DNA of 64,000 bases from Megascapheus bottae (GCA_024803745.1 JANJXV010000010.1:30773525-30837524); one strand, 5' to 3'. Positions 11,440 to 23,852 are shown, numbered from the stretch's first letter. The notes: generated by a model from the sequence alone, not told the origin. Numbers and translations: made by a program.

Positions 11440-11681
11440 TCAAGGCAGGCACCCAAGGCTCATAACTGTAGCTACTCAGGAGGCTGAGATCTGAGGATCT
11501 CTTCAAAGCTAACAGGAAAAGCTAGGAGACCCTTATCTCCAATAAACTACTCAGTAAAAGCTGAAAGCAGTGCCCTGGCTCAAATGGTAGAGTGATAGTC
11601 TAAAACACCAAGAGGCTCAGGGACAACACCCAGACTGAGTTCAAACCCTAGGACCAACAGGCAAAAAATAATAATAATAAC
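11440..11681 (+). mobile_element. 7SL-Geo SINE
   Basis: Head 'aggctcataactgtagctac', linker, Geo monomer and a short (AAT)n tail. Diverged. Confidence 0.85.
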
Positions 11682-11897
11682 CTAATATAGCCTTTCACTC
11701 AACATTTTCCTTTTAAGTCCTTTTCTTAGTATTAGAAAGAAATACATGTTAAAAACAAAGCAAAGAAAAATAAAGGCTTATTTTCTATCATGAGCTTAAA
11801 CCTCTACAGGTTATTAAGCTTGGCTATCATTTAATACCTGAACATCTTAAATATATGTTAATGCTTTCACTAACATTACTAAGTACTGCGAGCATTT

Positions 11898-12095
11898 CTT
11901 TTTTTTTTTTGCCAATCCTGGGCTTGAGCTCAGGACCTGAGCACTGTCCTTGGACTTTCTCAAGGCTAGAGCTCTACCACTTGAGCCTCAGCACCACTTC
12001 CCGCTTTTTTCTATATATGTGGTACCGAGGAATCGAACCCGGGTCTTCGTGCATGCTAGGCAAGCACTTTAACCACTAGGCCAAACTCCCAGCCC
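11898..12095 (-). mobile_element. IDL-Geo SINE
   Basis: On the minus strand it has the tRNA/ID-like head with A and B boxes ('cctagtggttaaagtgc' and 'gggttcgattcc'), then Geo, then a poly(A) tail. It is flanked by 'ctgcgagcattt' at 11886-11897 and 12096-12107. Confidence 0.95.
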
Positions 12096-12107
12096 CTGCG
12101 AGCATTT

Positions 12108-12344
12108 TTTTCCTTTCTTTTCTTTCCTTTTTTCTTTTTCTTTTTTTTTTTTGCCAGTCCTGGGGCTTGAACTCAGGACACTCAGGACACTGTCCTTGGA
12201 TACTTTTTTCTCAAGGCTAGCACTCTTCTACTTGAGCCACAGCACCACTCCCAGCTTTTTTGATGTATGTGGTTCTGGGAAATCGAACCCAGAGCTTTGT
12301 GCATGCTAGGGGAGCACTCTACCACTAGGCCATACTCCTGGCCC
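12108..12344 (-). mobile_element. IDL-Geo SINE, second insertion at the same target
   Basis: This is a complete minus-strand IDL-Geo copy whose A-tail has grown into a long T/C-rich tract (12108-12152). A third copy of the target, 'agtactgcaagcattt' (12345-12360), follows it and pairs with 'agtactgcgagcattt' at 11882-11897. So the two SINEs sit side by side inside one target site. An internal duplication of 'ggacactca' is visible in the Geo part. Confidence 0.93.
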
Positions 12345-12360
12345 AGTACTGCAAGCATTT

Positions 12361-12874
12361 CTAAAGGTAAAAACAGTACATTCTACTGTTTTATCACATG
12401 CTACACTTACTTCACCTGTCTGATTGCTGGAGAAGAGCACTATGGAGAATATCACTATTATTATCTGGCTTTAAGTTGATAAGAAAACTGGCACAATTAT
12501 GCACCAACATTGCAGAATATGCATTCATGTATCATTCAACTAAGATTGCGTGGGAAGCCTCCCCAGGTTTCCAGGTCTCATTTGGATGAGTGACTGTTAG
12601 TCCAGCCTTCTCCTGACAAGGAGTAAATGGTACCACCCATGAGTGGTAGAGAAGGCCTGGACTGGCCATCAATGGGGTACACTCCAGGCTGCTCCCTCTC
12701 ATAGTATGAGAGGGAAACTGGCCTCACTTCAGCACAAAACACCAGGAAACCATTGGATTGCTGTCCTCCTACAAGCTTTTAATTTCTAAATTTCTATCTG
12801 GTGGTCTCCCATTGATCTATCCATTGGTTTCAAAACTAAGAAAGAAGGTTGTTGGCACCCCAAAACTCTAACAA
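12361..12874. other. Unannotated sequence
   Basis: It carries a local inverted arrangement around 12700 ('tctcatagtatgagaggga') but no recognised repeat or gene. Confidence 0.4.
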
Positions 12875-13091
12875 GATTAAGGTTTTCTTTCGACAGTCCC
12901 GGGCTTGAACTCAGGGCTCAAGTACTGTCCTTGGGCATTCTCAAGTCTAGTACTCTACCACTTGAACCACAGTACTTACTTCTGGCTTTTTTCTATGTAT
13001 GTGGTACTGAGGAATTGAACTCAGGTCTTCATACATGCTAGGCAAGCACTCTACCACTAGGACAAACTCCTGGCCACATGATTAAGTTTTA
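12875..13091 (-). mobile_element. IDL-Geo SINE
   Basis: Body about 12886-13079, minus strand, full head and Geo. The flanks share 'gattaaggtttt' (12875) and 'gattaagtttt' (13080), a likely duplication. Confidence 0.9.
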
Positions 13092-13721
13092 ATACACACA
13101 AAGTGATCTTTGTAGAAAATACTAAATATTTCTTTCTCAGAAAAGGAAAGCAGACTTCAAAGGGATGTAAGAACACAATCAGCCATTCTCACGAGACATC
13201 TACATAGGCATAGATACATTTGTTCATCTAAGTCACCATGGCCAGTGGCATCTCAGAAGCAAGGAGTTCTCTACTTCCTCAGCCACATGCGAGTGAAACC
13301 AAAATACTGTATCCCTGCCACCTAAAGAACATGCAGCCACGCATCATTCATTACAGAAGCACCCTAAACATTATGGAACAGTCTCATGACTTGCACAAAA
13401 CAGGGAAAAGTGTGTTATGTTTAGCCTGAAAAAAACCTGTATTCGTAGTACTCTACCTCATACTTCTTCCACAGAAAGAACAGCAACAAAATACCTTCCA
13501 TAACTCAGTTATCTAGAAATTGTGTCTATAATTTCTACATTTACATTTGATCTCTCCTATCACCCTCAAAATACAATTTAAAAATACATTTGAAATGGCT
13601 TTCATTCAATTAGCATGGATTTTCTTAGTGTAGACAATTTGAATTTCAAGCCTTTCTATTCAAACTGTATATAGCAAGAATAATTTCCTTAGTATTGTTA
13701 TGTAAGAAAAAAATTAAAAAT
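13092..13721. other. Unannotated sequence
   Basis: An open frame at 13238-13429 (plus) begins with a good Kozak context but has no splice signal or domain; I see nothing else. Confidence 0.35.
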
Positions 13722-13922
13722 AAAAAACAAGTTTGGGGGCTGGAAGTTTGGTAGAGTAATTGCCGAACATGCATGAAGTCCGGGGTTCGATTCCTCGGTC
13801 CCACATACATAGAAAAAAAAAAAAAGCTGGAAGTGGTGCTGAGGCTCAAGTGGTAGAGCTCTAGCCTTGAGAAAGTCGAATGACAGTGCTCAGGCCCTGA
13901 GCTCAAGCCCAGGACTGGCAAA

Positions 13923-13962
<40 letters not shown>

Positions 13963-13978
13963 ACCAAAAAACAAGTTT
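13722..13978 (+). mobile_element. IDL-Geo SINE with (AAT)n tail
   Basis: The body is 13735-13965, with the duplication 'aaaaaacaagttt' at 13722-13734 and 13966-13978. The tail has become an (ATA)n microsatellite (13923-13958). Confidence 0.95.
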
Positions 13979-14129
13979 TACTTTTTCCACCACTCATTTC
14001 ATCACGAACACCTGTAGATACGTGATGGTGAAGGAAGGGCTACAGCACTCAGCTACACAAAAAAAAGAGCAAACAGTGGGTACATATGCATTCTAACAAC
14101 CCTGATGCAGGAAAGAAACCCTTGTTTTC

Positions 14130-14915
14130 AAAAGAACCTGCCTCAAAAGGCTAAACATAGAGCTCCCCTATGACCCAGCAATTCCACTACTTAGCATTTA
14201 TCCAACCATCCAGAAACTAGGGCATACTAAGTCCACTAGCACAACAATGTTCATTGCAGCACTATTCACCATAGCAAAGATATGGAACCAACCTAGATGT
14301 CCCTCAGTTGATGAGTGGATCAACAAGTTGTGGTATTTGCACACAATGGAATTCTATGCTGCTGTCAGAAAGAACGACATTGCCCCATTTGTTAGGAAAT
14401 GGAAAGTCTTAGAAAAAATCATATTAAGTGAAGTAAGCCAGTGAGTCAATGGTTTCCTTCATTTGTCATAATCAGTAGAAACCTTGGGCTCTCCTAGCAG
14501 AGATCTGCAGTAGAGCAAATCCTTGATACATAAGGCCATATAGTATGAAGCTAATTGAAAAGACCTCCAGGATATTGAAACAAAAGCCATATAATGAATG
14601 ATTGTTGTTGTTAAGGTACTATGTTATCCCTCATCTCTTTTGCTGTCCCTTGGTTATCTCATATTGTTATAGTATCTCACTTTGTTATCTGATATATTGG
14701 ATTTATTTGTATTTGATTATTTGAAATTGGTTAGGGAAGGGGGGAAAACCAAGACGGGGGGTGGGGTGGAGAGGAGGGTAATGGGGACCAAGACATGTGA
14801 AAGGGTATCAATATATGTGAATTAATGCACCTTCTATCTGGCAAATATCATGTAACCCGTTTAGTAATTACAATAAAAAATATTAAAAAATAAAAATAAA
14901 TTAAAAAAAAGAACT
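14130..14915 (+). mobile_element. L1 3' end (5'-truncated)
   Basis: It carries the C-terminal part of ORF2 from the 'acatagagctcccctatgac' region to a stop near 14444, then the G-rich 3' untranslated region and an A-rich tail. Likely flanking duplication: 'aaaagaacctg' (14130) and 'aaaagaactg' (14907). The frame is short and carries no catalytic domain. Confidence 0.92.
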
Positions 14916-15434
14916 GAAGTTCAAAGAAGCACAATGACAACTTACTTCTTAAGCAGGACAGTTTAGCCTAGAACGCAGTTACTCCAATACAGCCAAAACT
15001 TGTATTTTTTTCCTCTGGGCCATTTTGAATGAAAACAAAATAGTACCCAACAGGAAACCCTTTTGAGACCAAACTTTAAGTGGATCAGGGCCAAAATATA
15101 AACTAGCAAAAATGCACTATATGAGATGACAGAAAGGGACTGTCAGTCCCAGGAATTATTAGCATGAACAGGAATAACAAGACAAACAAGAAGAAAGCAA
15201 CTAGACAATGAAGATGACAAGTAGAAGACAAGCAGTGGATGATAAGAGAAAGCAGTGGAAGAAAGAAGAGAGAAATAATACTAATCATATATGGGAACAC
15301 CGGCTCTGGGTTAAGGCTAGTGGTAGATAAGTGTTAGTGTTAAAGGACTAGACAGCAAATATTTTAAGTTTTGCAAATCATATGCTATGTCTTTTACCGG
15401 TATGACTGCCTGCCCCATAGACAATGTGATAGTG

Positions 15435-15451
15435 AAAATAGCTAGGTCTAG
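15435..15451. repeat. Left target-site duplication of the RPL23A copy
   Basis: 'aaaatagctaggtctag' here pairs with 'aaaatagctatgtctag' at 15979-15995; 16 of 17 bases agree. Confidence 0.9.
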
Positions 15452-15978
15452 CCTTTTCACCAAGAAAGCAAAGAAGGGAGCTCCTGTCCCTCCTAAAGCC
15501 AAAGCCATTGAAAACGTTTTGAAAGCCAAGATAGCAGTGCTGGAAGGCGTCCACAGCCACGAAAAGAAGGAGATACACACTTCACTCACCTTCCGGCAGC
15601 CCTAGACCCTGCAGCTCCAGAGACAGCCCAAATATCCACAGAGGAGTGCTCTGAGGAGAAACAAGCTTGACCACTAAATGTGATTGTCAAGTTCCCCTGA
15701 CCACTGAGTGTCATCCGTGAAGAAGATAGAAGACAACAACACACTTGTGTTCATTGTGGTTGTCAAAGCCAACAAGCATCAAATCAAACAGGCTGTGAAG
15801 AAACTCTATGACATTGATATGGATAAGGTCAATACCCTGATCAGACCTGATGGAGCGAAGAAGGCATATGTTTGACTAGCTCCTCACTATGATGCTCTAG
15901 ATATTGCCAACAAAATTGGAATCATCTAAACTGCATCCAGCTGGCTACTTATAAATATACATCTATTTCCCACTAAAA
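15452..15978 (+). pseudogene. RPL23A: Processed pseudogene of ribosomal protein L23a
   Basis: The copy is intronless, ends in an A-run and is flanked by a 17-base duplication, so it was made by L1-driven reverse transcription of mature mRNA. It starts with 'ccttttc', the pyrimidine tract typical of a ribosomal protein mRNA 5' end, so it is essentially full length. Recognisable pieces in order are K-A-V-L-x-G-V-H-S-H (as [10 protein letters not shown], near 15530), [17 protein letters not shown] (near 15740), K-K-L-Y-D-I-D (near 15800), and A-N-K-I-G-I-I then TAA (near 15910). The usual ATG-GCG-CCG appears to be missing between 'caccaag' and 'aaagcaaag'. A stop lies at 15603-15605, and further stops and frame changes follow. 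It cannot encode L23a, a protein of the large ribosomal subunit. An open frame from 15387 reads into it by chance. Confidence 0.96.
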
Positions 15979-15995
15979 AAAATAGCTATGTCTAG
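15979..15995. repeat. Right target-site duplication of the RPL23A copy
   Basis: This is the partner of 15435-15451, directly after the A-tail. Confidence 0.9.
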
Positions 15996-16031
15996 TTAGT
16001 AAGAAGATAGCCCTTAAAATTTGAAAGCGTT

Positions 16032-16621
16032 AAGAGCTGGCTACTTATCAACAAGATGTGGTATTTATACACAATGGAATTCTATGCTGCTGTCAGAAAG
16101 AATGGAAAGATTTAAAAAAATCATATTAAGTGAAATAAGCCAAACTCAAAGGAACATAGGCTCAATGGTTTCCCTCATTTGTCATAATCAGTAGAAATCT
16201 TGGGCTATCCCAGCTGAGATTTACAATAGAACAAAATGTAGATTCATAAGGCCATATAAAATGATGCTAAGTGAAAGGACCTCCAGGATATAGAAATGAA
16301 AGCCATATAATGAGTGATTGTTGTCTGTAATGTACTGTGTTATCTCTCATCTCTTTTGCTGTCCCTTGGTTATCTCATATTGTTACCGTATTTCTCTGGT
16401 TATCTGATATATTGTATATATGTATATTTGGTTATTTGTAGTCGGATAGGGAAGTGGGGAAAACAAGATGAGGGGCGGGGGTGGGGGGAGAGAAATGGGG
16501 ACCAAGACACGAGAAAGGGTATCAATGTATGTGAAGTAATGCACCTTCTATCTGGCGAATATAATATAACCCTTCTATTAATTACAATAAAAAATATATG
16601 AAAAAAAAGAGCTGGCCACTT
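16032..16621 (+). mobile_element. Short L1 3' end with target-site duplication
   Basis: The body is 16047-16606. The duplication is 'aagagctggctactt' (16032-16046) and the same with one T-to-C change (16607-16621). It begins at the 'caacaagatgtggtattta' block of ORF2 and lacks a stretch between 'gtcagaaagaa' and 'tggaaaga' that the other copies have. No coding capacity remains. Confidence 0.95.
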
Positions 16622-16685
16622 TTTTCAGATCAATTCAATAAAAGCCACAAAGGCATTTTTCCCCATAATCTGTCACTGAAAAATA

Positions 16686-16880
16686 ATGACTGGATGCCAG
16701 TAATTATTTTAGGAGGCTGAGATCTGAGGCCCAAAGTCAGCCAGGCAGGAAAGTCCTTGAGGCTCAACTCCAAAAGCAGGCTCAACTCCACAAGCAGAGT
16801 TGTAGCACAAGTTTTAGAGCACAACCCTTAAGAAAAAAGGTAAGACGCAGTACTAAAGCCTTGATTTCAGGTCCCAGTAT
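16686..16880 (+). mobile_element. Degenerate 7SL-Geo SINE
   Basis: 'aggaggctgagatctgagg' identifies the head. The rest is rearranged, with 'ggctcaactcca' repeated. Confidence 0.65.
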
Positions 16881-17019
16881 GGACATACACACACCTAAAT
16901 AGTACCAATCCTGAGGATATTAATTTCCATTTCTAACTGAAATTCTTACTTTTCCTGGGGTATGACATATTTTATGTTGGCTTGTTTTCTACTCTGTAAG
17001 ATGCCAAAATAGGCAGCAA

Positions 17020-17125
17020 AAAGTTGGATTGTACGCATGGCTCAAATGGTTGAGCACCAGCCTTATTGCAAGCAACCCTGGTGAGCATGAGGCCACTGAG
17101 TTGAAACTATGGAATTAGCCAAAAA
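17020..17125 (+). mobile_element. Old tRNA/ID-like SINE remnant
   Basis: 'catggctcaaatggttgag' resembles an A box, and a weak B-box-like block follows at about 17098. The A-rich tail runs into the purine tract. Confidence 0.45.
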
Positions 17126-17127
17126 AT

Positions 17128-17264
17128 AAAAAGGAGGAAGAAAAAAGGAAGAAAAGAAGGAGAATGAAGGGGAGGGGGAGGGAGAGGAGGGGGTGGAGGG
17201 GGAAGAGAAAGAGGGGGAGGAGGAAGAGGGGGAGGAGGAGGAGGGGTAGGAGGAGGAGGAGGTT
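17128..17264. repeat. (GGA)n / GA-rich homopurine tract
   Basis: This is almost pure purine on the plus strand, in GGA, GGGGA and GAA units. It yields a spurious arginine-rich open frame (17164-17367). Confidence 0.95.
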
Positions 17265-17984
17265 GAGCTTTTGGAGCACTTTGGATCTAGGTTCTAGATG
17301 TGTAATCTATGCATTCATAGAAAGAAAAAATATTTTAAGAGTTTTAAGGACCTACTATGCCTTGTGAGGCATGGTTAAAAAAAAAACCGACTATCATGTC
17401 TTGTGAGGCATAGTAAAGAAAAGTATGGGCAGAAGAAATTTATGTGTAAAAACCCTAATCATAATCAAGCTAAAGCGGTACTAAACCGAAAGCAGGAAAC
17501 TGAGTTTACCACAAGAAGACCTCACCCAAAATTGAAATCTAAAGGTAACAACAAAAATCTTTAAAAAGGAAAGACCATTTTATGTAAGTGAAAATAGTAA
17601 TAGGAATAATGGAAGACATTTCATTAGAAACAGAAGGCTAGCAGACAGACAATAAGCAAGGTTTTTAGACAAAAAAAGGAAGGAGGATATGGATGAAGTG
17701 AGCTAAAAGTCTATAAAACAACAAAAATTACCTTTCAAAAGTGAGGAGGAAAAAAGCTATTTTCAAATAAACAAAAACTGAGAGAAGTGATTGCCAATAA
17801 ACACCCACACTGTGAAAAAATGTTCCAAGAAGTTCTTTAAGCTGAACAGAAATGACAAGCAGATGTAAATTTGAATGTATAGAAAAGAACGAGGAGCCCT
17901 AGTAAAAACCAGTGCATGCACAAATTTGACAATTGTTTTCTTTATTTCTTCAAAAGATTTTTGACTGCTTTATATACTAAAAGA
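17265..17984. other. Unannotated sequence
   Basis: A short near-repeat of 'ttgtgaggcat' occurs at 17360 and 17401. No family is recognised. Confidence 0.4.
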
Positions 17985-18120
17985 ACAGGCCTACATGCTC
18001 AGTTACTTGAGAGGTAGAGACAGGAAGGAAGACAGTGGTTCAAGGACAATACGTGCAAAAGTTTATACTAAGACATTATCTCAAACAACAAGCTGGAGAT
18101 GATGCTGCATGCCAAAAAAT
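17985..18120 (+). mobile_element. Degenerate B1-like SINE
   Basis: 'ctcagttacttgagaggta' and 'gtggttcaaggacaatac' follow the B1/7SL order, with a further 'aagctggagatgatgctg' block. Confidence 0.5.
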
Positions 18121-19923
18121 ATAACTTTAAGACCCTGCTTAGAAAGTAAATGATTTTCCCTCAAAAATGTAACGTTTATTTACTGATGAATAATAATTGA
18201 AAAGCAAATATAACAAATTCAGTTACTCCTTTAGAAAAACACACAAAAAATTTAAAGTAAACGATTAATTTAGTAACTTTCTCCACATACTCATGTTGAT
18301 TAGCTTAGGGAAAAATAGCAGACATCTTTTTTCTCATCTGTAATTATTTATTTTTAATTGCCAAATATAGTCCATCTTTATCTTGTATGCTGCTTGAATC
18401 TATGCATACTCTGTAAAGGACTATATTGAGCAAATTAACATACACATCCCCTTGCACACTGATTTTGTTGCAAGAAGAGTTAAAATGCAATTTACAGGAC
18501 AATAATGTACTATCAACTAGATTCACCTTGCTGTATCACAGAGCTTTTATTGATATTTCTTTTTTAAACCAACTGATCTTGTCCACATCAAAGGAGATTA
18601 GGCAGCTGTACCTGACAACACATCCTATACCCACTATGCTCAGGCCTGTGTTCCCCATGCATAGTAAACCAGAAGGATGGTCAGAGCCTGCAGGGTCAGA
18701 GCACGTGCCTCAATATGAAGAGATAAGATGAACCAGGTTGTACTCTTAGGAATCTCAACTATGATATAAATCCTTCCATCTCTTGAGCCACTCTGTCCTC
18801 TCTACAGTACTTAAAATCACTCATTTCAAAATCAGCCCAAGCAAGTCAGCTCTCAGGTCACGTAACTGATCAGCAACATGGGCCAGTGGTGTTCTGCTGC
18901 TTCTTCAAACGCCTTTCTTACCCGGAGAAAATACAGACTCTTCTGACTTTCCTATCTTGCATCATTTCCTCTTTCTTGAGGTTCCTCTGTATTTGACCAA
19001 ATTCCCCCCAAACCCAGCCCTATATATCATTATAAACCCACAGAATGTACAAGGCCCAGAGGAATGCTAACATGAACAACCATGTTGGGCAATAAAGATG
19101 AGGCTCTTGCAAAAAAAAAAAAAAGGAAATATAAAAGTTATCACTAAAAGAAAACACAAAGTGCAATTAGATGGCACCACTGCAAAAGGTCAGATAACTC
19201 AATGATTACCAAATGCTTGTTTTTGTTCCTAGCATTTAAAATTTACCCAGAATATGCAAATATCTTTGGGATGAAAGTGTTTCCTGTGAATATCACTTGA
19301 ATCAATTAGCTATAACTTATGCTTACTTAACCCTTTTCTTACACAGCAAACAATTAATGGTCTGCACAAAGTAAAATGCTTTTACCTAGGCTAACCTGTT
19401 TAACTTTCACACTAACATTTTAGTCATCCTCACTAACTGGCTCCGAGAGAAAAATCACACTACACTATTTCATTAAGCTGGGTTCTTACTGATACAGATG
19501 CAGTGTATAAGCAAAATATTTCAATAGGTTCAAATGCTGAGTTCAAGAGTCACTTAAGTAGTTAATATCCAAATCACACAACCAATAAACAGCATTATCA
19601 TTGAAAATTATTTTGTCTCAAAAGAATTTTAAGACATTTTTCCTTCATTCTGGCCAAGAAAGTAAAAATGCTCATATGGTTTAATTCACCCCAAATATAT
19701 ATGCATGCAGCTAGATGCTGCAGAATAACAGCAGCAGTAACTCTATGTCCTGCCTGTAGGGAGAAGAGTGGGAAAAGAGTGCTCAGTCCAGGGTCCCCCA
19801 AGGAAATCTTCAGGTTCTTACACATCTTCTGGTTAGAGGGAGTGCCTAGAGGAACAGGGGAATACGAGCCTGTGTCTCTGTTATTGTCATGTATTCTAAC
19901 CATGCTAGGGCTTCCAAAATTGG
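18121..19923. other. Unannotated, mostly unique sequence
   Basis: A minus-strand block ending near 18929 has a donor 'gtaagaaagg' and an open purine-rich frame, but its acceptor lacks a pyrimidine tract, so it is not called. An A14 run lies at 19110-19124. Confidence 0.4.
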
Positions 19924-20157
19924 TTCTTTTAGATGCCACAATCCTGCGACTTGAACTCTGGGCCTGGGCGCTGTCCCTGAGCCCTTCAGTTCAAGGCTAC
20001 TATCTGACCCCTTGAGCGACAGTGCCACTACCAGTTTTCTAGTGGTTAACTGAAAAGTCTCACAGACTTTAGCACCCAAGCTAGCACTGAACCACTATCC
20101 TCAGATCTCAGCCTCCTGAGTAGCTAGGATTACAGGAGTGAGCCACTGTGCCAAGCA
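19924..20157 (-). mobile_element. 7SL-Geo SINE
   Basis: It is a complete minus-strand copy: Geo, linker and the 7SL-like head ending near 'gagccactgtgccaagca'. The tail is eroded. Confidence 0.9.
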
Positions 20158-22454
20158 ATAGCAGATTTTTTTTAAAGAAAAAGAAATATAACTAAAGAGA
20201 AAGAGAAAAAAGAAGAAAGTTTAGTCCCTAAAAATTACTTTTAGCCTTTAGTTATGAAGAAATAGGTTATAATATTGGGATTTCATTATTTTAATGCAGA
20301 AAACTACTATATTTATATATCATCTGTCTTGTAAGTAGATATGGTTAAATATTAGCTTATGATGTATAACTAGGTGCTAAAATTTCTAAGTGAATATATG
20401 AATAGACATCTTTTCACTAAATATTTTGAAAGAAAAAGGTTCTGGAGAAATGAGCTATTTCATATCTATTCTTTATATCTATCATAGTTTCTCATATTAA
20501 TACAGGAAATGGTAAATATATAAAGTAATAGAATGTAATAGAAAGAATGTCCCAAGTCTTAAAATTCCTATATAAAAGAATGCAAAACACCCATATATCC
20601 CTTAAATGAGCCAACTTTCCTTGTCACATTTTTTTCAAATGCTGTTAAATTGTTAACTTATGCTATGTCCTTTCTCTCCATCTTTGTCTTTGGGAAACAC
20701 AGGCAAGATAATTACATGGAACCTCAGATTTCCTCATGCACAAAGAGGGACTTACTTAATGCTTCACCATGGTGCAATTACCAAAGATGCAAATATATTT
20801 GGCACAGGGAACAATTAAAGTGTCCCTTATTATTAGAGGAGAAGAAAAAAAATAACACTTAAAGGACTAAGTTAACATATAGCATGACATGAGCTTAGGA
20901 CCTGGAGCATCAAAAGCCAGGCATCCACTAAAGGCCACAGGACATGAAACAATAGTATGATTCTGATGATAAGCATTGTGAAGAAGATAAAATTGACAGG
21001 CATTTCACTTGACAAAACAGGATAAGGATACAAATCACATGATTAACTGTGAATTAGCACAGCTACTGCCCAATCAAGACCAGCCTGAATGATGCTCTAT
21101 GATAAGAAGAAAGCTAATAATAGCAGCTCTTTCATGGGGGCACACATTGGATGAGCTTCCATTTGAAACGCTCTACTCCTAGGAAAGAATCAATAATCTT
21201 TGGCCAGAAGTTTCCTATCACTTTCATCTGGGAAGAGAAATATAATCTCCAGGTTCTTTGTTGTCCTTCAATTCTTTGCCTAAATCAGTTATTCCAGGAG
21301 TGGGAAGTGATGTCCTCCCCCATCCACCATCATGTTTTGGGAACAACAGGCCTAAGTGCAATCTCTAATTCCTCAGAACAGCCACATTCAGTCCAATCAA
21401 GGAGGCCACACCAGGTTCAGTTCAAGCTCTGAGTTATTACATACCTCTGACAGCTACTGTTTTGCATCTATCAATAGGGTCCTTTAAAATTATTCTCATG
21501 TACGCTTCCTGGGGCAGGGTCTTGTCTTGTATTTCATAAGTTGCCCAACCAGATACTCAATGGTGTGCCTAGAACAAAGGAGCAATTTAAGCAAACTTCA
21601 AAGTGGAATCATAAAATTTGAAAGCTAAAAAGTCCTTACAAGTTCAACAGAGCCCAATTGAGATGAAACGTATGTCTTAATTAACTTGGAAACAAAAGTT
21701 TACACTGGGTTTGCGCCACCTCCTACTTCTCATTTTTTGTTGTTAGCCTTAAAATTTTCATTGCCCTTAATTGCACATAAATCTCCATTTTTCTTAATTA
21801 AAAGTTTTTGTTAGTCCTCTATCACATATGTTTCTCCTTTCACGTAACTATCAACTAACTACAATGGCCAACAAATAATTACCATAAATTAAGTACAAAT
21901 ACTTCAACTGAAAACAAAGCCACCTACTGAGTTACCTTATTTACAAGTTATCTTACAAAAAGATAAGTTATCTCTCTACCAACATATTAACTTCAAAAAG
22001 TAATATTTAAATATATACATGCCTACATATGTGCACAGATGGGTCCCCATGCATATGTAAGTAAATGGGTAGGTGCCTTATTAGGAAGGATGTTTTACAT
22101 ATGATAAAAACAAAAGTGGCATATAGTTATGATTTTTAAATATTTTTTCTATCTTTAAATAGTTCTACAAAGTTTCAATTCAACATGTCAATTTACACAG
22201 ACAATCAAGCTTAATCAGTGTCACTCCTCCCACCATTCATTTACCCATCTATATTTGTATTTACATGTGAAAGAAAATGGAATCTAAGAAAGACTGATTT
22301 TTATTCTGTTTCATTTAGTCAGTAATTCATTTCTCTCTCCCTCTCTCTTCTCTTTCTTACACATACACACACACAAGTAATCTATGCTATGTGGACTCCT
22401 AATCCTTCTCAGGCATCCATAAGGCCTGCACAATTGAGTACTGGGTGAAAACTA
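20158..22454. other. AT-rich unannotated sequence
   Basis: I see no gene or clear repeat in this 2.3 kb. A small (CA)n-like patch lies at 22360-22373, with pyrimidine-rich CT runs just before it. Confidence 0.4.
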
Positions 22455-22545
22455 AGAGCTGAGTAGGTAGCTCAGCAGTAGAGTACTTTCTATCATGAAC
22501 TATGCCCTATGGAGTTTCATCTCCATATACCAAAAAGTGAAAAAG
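22455..22545 (+). mobile_element. Old ID/tRNA-derived SINE
   Basis: 'gtaggtagctcagcagtaga' is an A-box-like block, and an eroded 'gagtttcatctccatat' follows. Confidence 0.55.
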
Positions 22546-23636
22546 AAACAAAAATGGAAAGAAAACCTGTTCCACTACCCCACTTCCAGAGAATTATGGA
22601 CTCCTTGAAGCCATTGTTGGACACTAAAGTTAAAAAAAAAAATCATACGGACATCTACATAGAAAATAAAATAACTGAGAGCCTGAATAAGCTAACAGAC
22701 TTAATTCTACAAAGAATTCTTTTAAGTATATTTTTATTATCCCTAAGTAGCTGTGCAAAATAGTTTATGAATACAGTTCATCCTGATCAATGTCACCCTT
22801 TCAGTGAAATCACCACTAGGTATTTGTTCAGAGCCTAATTATACCAAGCCACTCATTTTTTATCCTATTTATATGAAGTTATATTGTATCTGTAAATAAT
22901 CAAATATAGTTACAAAAAGCAGCTGCCACATTAATTTTTTTAAATCTAGGATTCTCTTAATTCAAAAGTGTTCAATTAAAGTTTCAAAGCAATACTCAAT
23001 GTTCGTTTGTACATTACACAAAGAATATCACTCCCTCATGAGACCAATATATAATTTATAAACCCAACGATGAAGCAGTTTTACCTCAATAAAAAGGAAA
23101 CAGAATATTATCTTAAATTCAAAACATCACCAAGTATCATATTCATAGGACAATATTCACAGTTTAAGCAATGTTGGGATAGTGAACTTAGTTAATGTCA
23201 GCTCTAGGTGCTTGCAGGTCATGTGACCAACTGATTAAGAAAAAGAAACAAATATAGGTAACAATTATTTCTGGAGGTTGAACCTAAGGATTTGCAATAC
23301 ATCATTCTTCTAAAAAGTCTTTCAAATATTGTTTTAAAAGCAATATAAAGTTAGGGGTCATAAATGGCGAATAGAACGAACCTGTTTATCCTAAATTCCC
23401 TCAATGTCCCTATTAAAGTGAAAGGAAAAAAGAAAAAAATATTCATAAAACCAAAAGGAACAGACACTATCAGAATAGACAATAGACAATTTAGAAGCTG
23501 GAATTAAGAGACAACTGCTAAATTTGAAATGCAAAAAAGGCAAGCTCAGTAAAGGGAGCTTTTCACTTATCAGAAGGACAGGAAGAACTGAAAAAGAATT
23601 ACAATGATTAAAGTGTGTATAAAAAATATTTCCAAT
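22546..23636. other. AT-rich unannotated sequence
   Basis: Nothing recognised. Confidence 0.4.
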
Positions 23637-23812
23637 GGGGCCAGGAGTTTGGTAAGAGTTCTTGCCTGGCATGAATGAAAACCCAGGTTATCAATTCCTC
23701 AGTACCATATATATATAGAAAAAAATCTGGAAATGGTGCTGTGGCTCAAGTGGTAGAGTTCTAGTCTTGAGAAAGCTCAAGGACAATGCTCAGTCCCCAC
23801 GACTGGCAAAAA

Positions 23813-23820
<8 letters not shown>
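23637..23820 (+). mobile_element. IDL-Geo SINE
   Basis: It has an IDL head, a Geo monomer with a short deletion before 'cccacgactggc', and an A-rich tail that passes into an AT microsatellite. Confidence 0.93.

Positions 23821-23851
<31 letters not shown>
23821..23851. repeat. (AT)n microsatellite
   Basis: It grew from the SINE tail. Confidence 0.95.

Positions 23852-23852
<1 letters not shown>

Noticed and set aside
11898..12095. tRNA gene, from the A and B boxes
   Set aside because: The boxes belong to the tRNA-derived IDL head of a SINE; no complete cloverleaf is present.
17164..17367. Arginine-rich protein
   Set aside because: Translation of a (GGA)n tract.
18929..18994. Minus-strand exon with donor 'gtaagaaagg' and an open basic frame
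   Set aside because: The acceptor is preceded by a G-rich stretch instead of pyrimidines.
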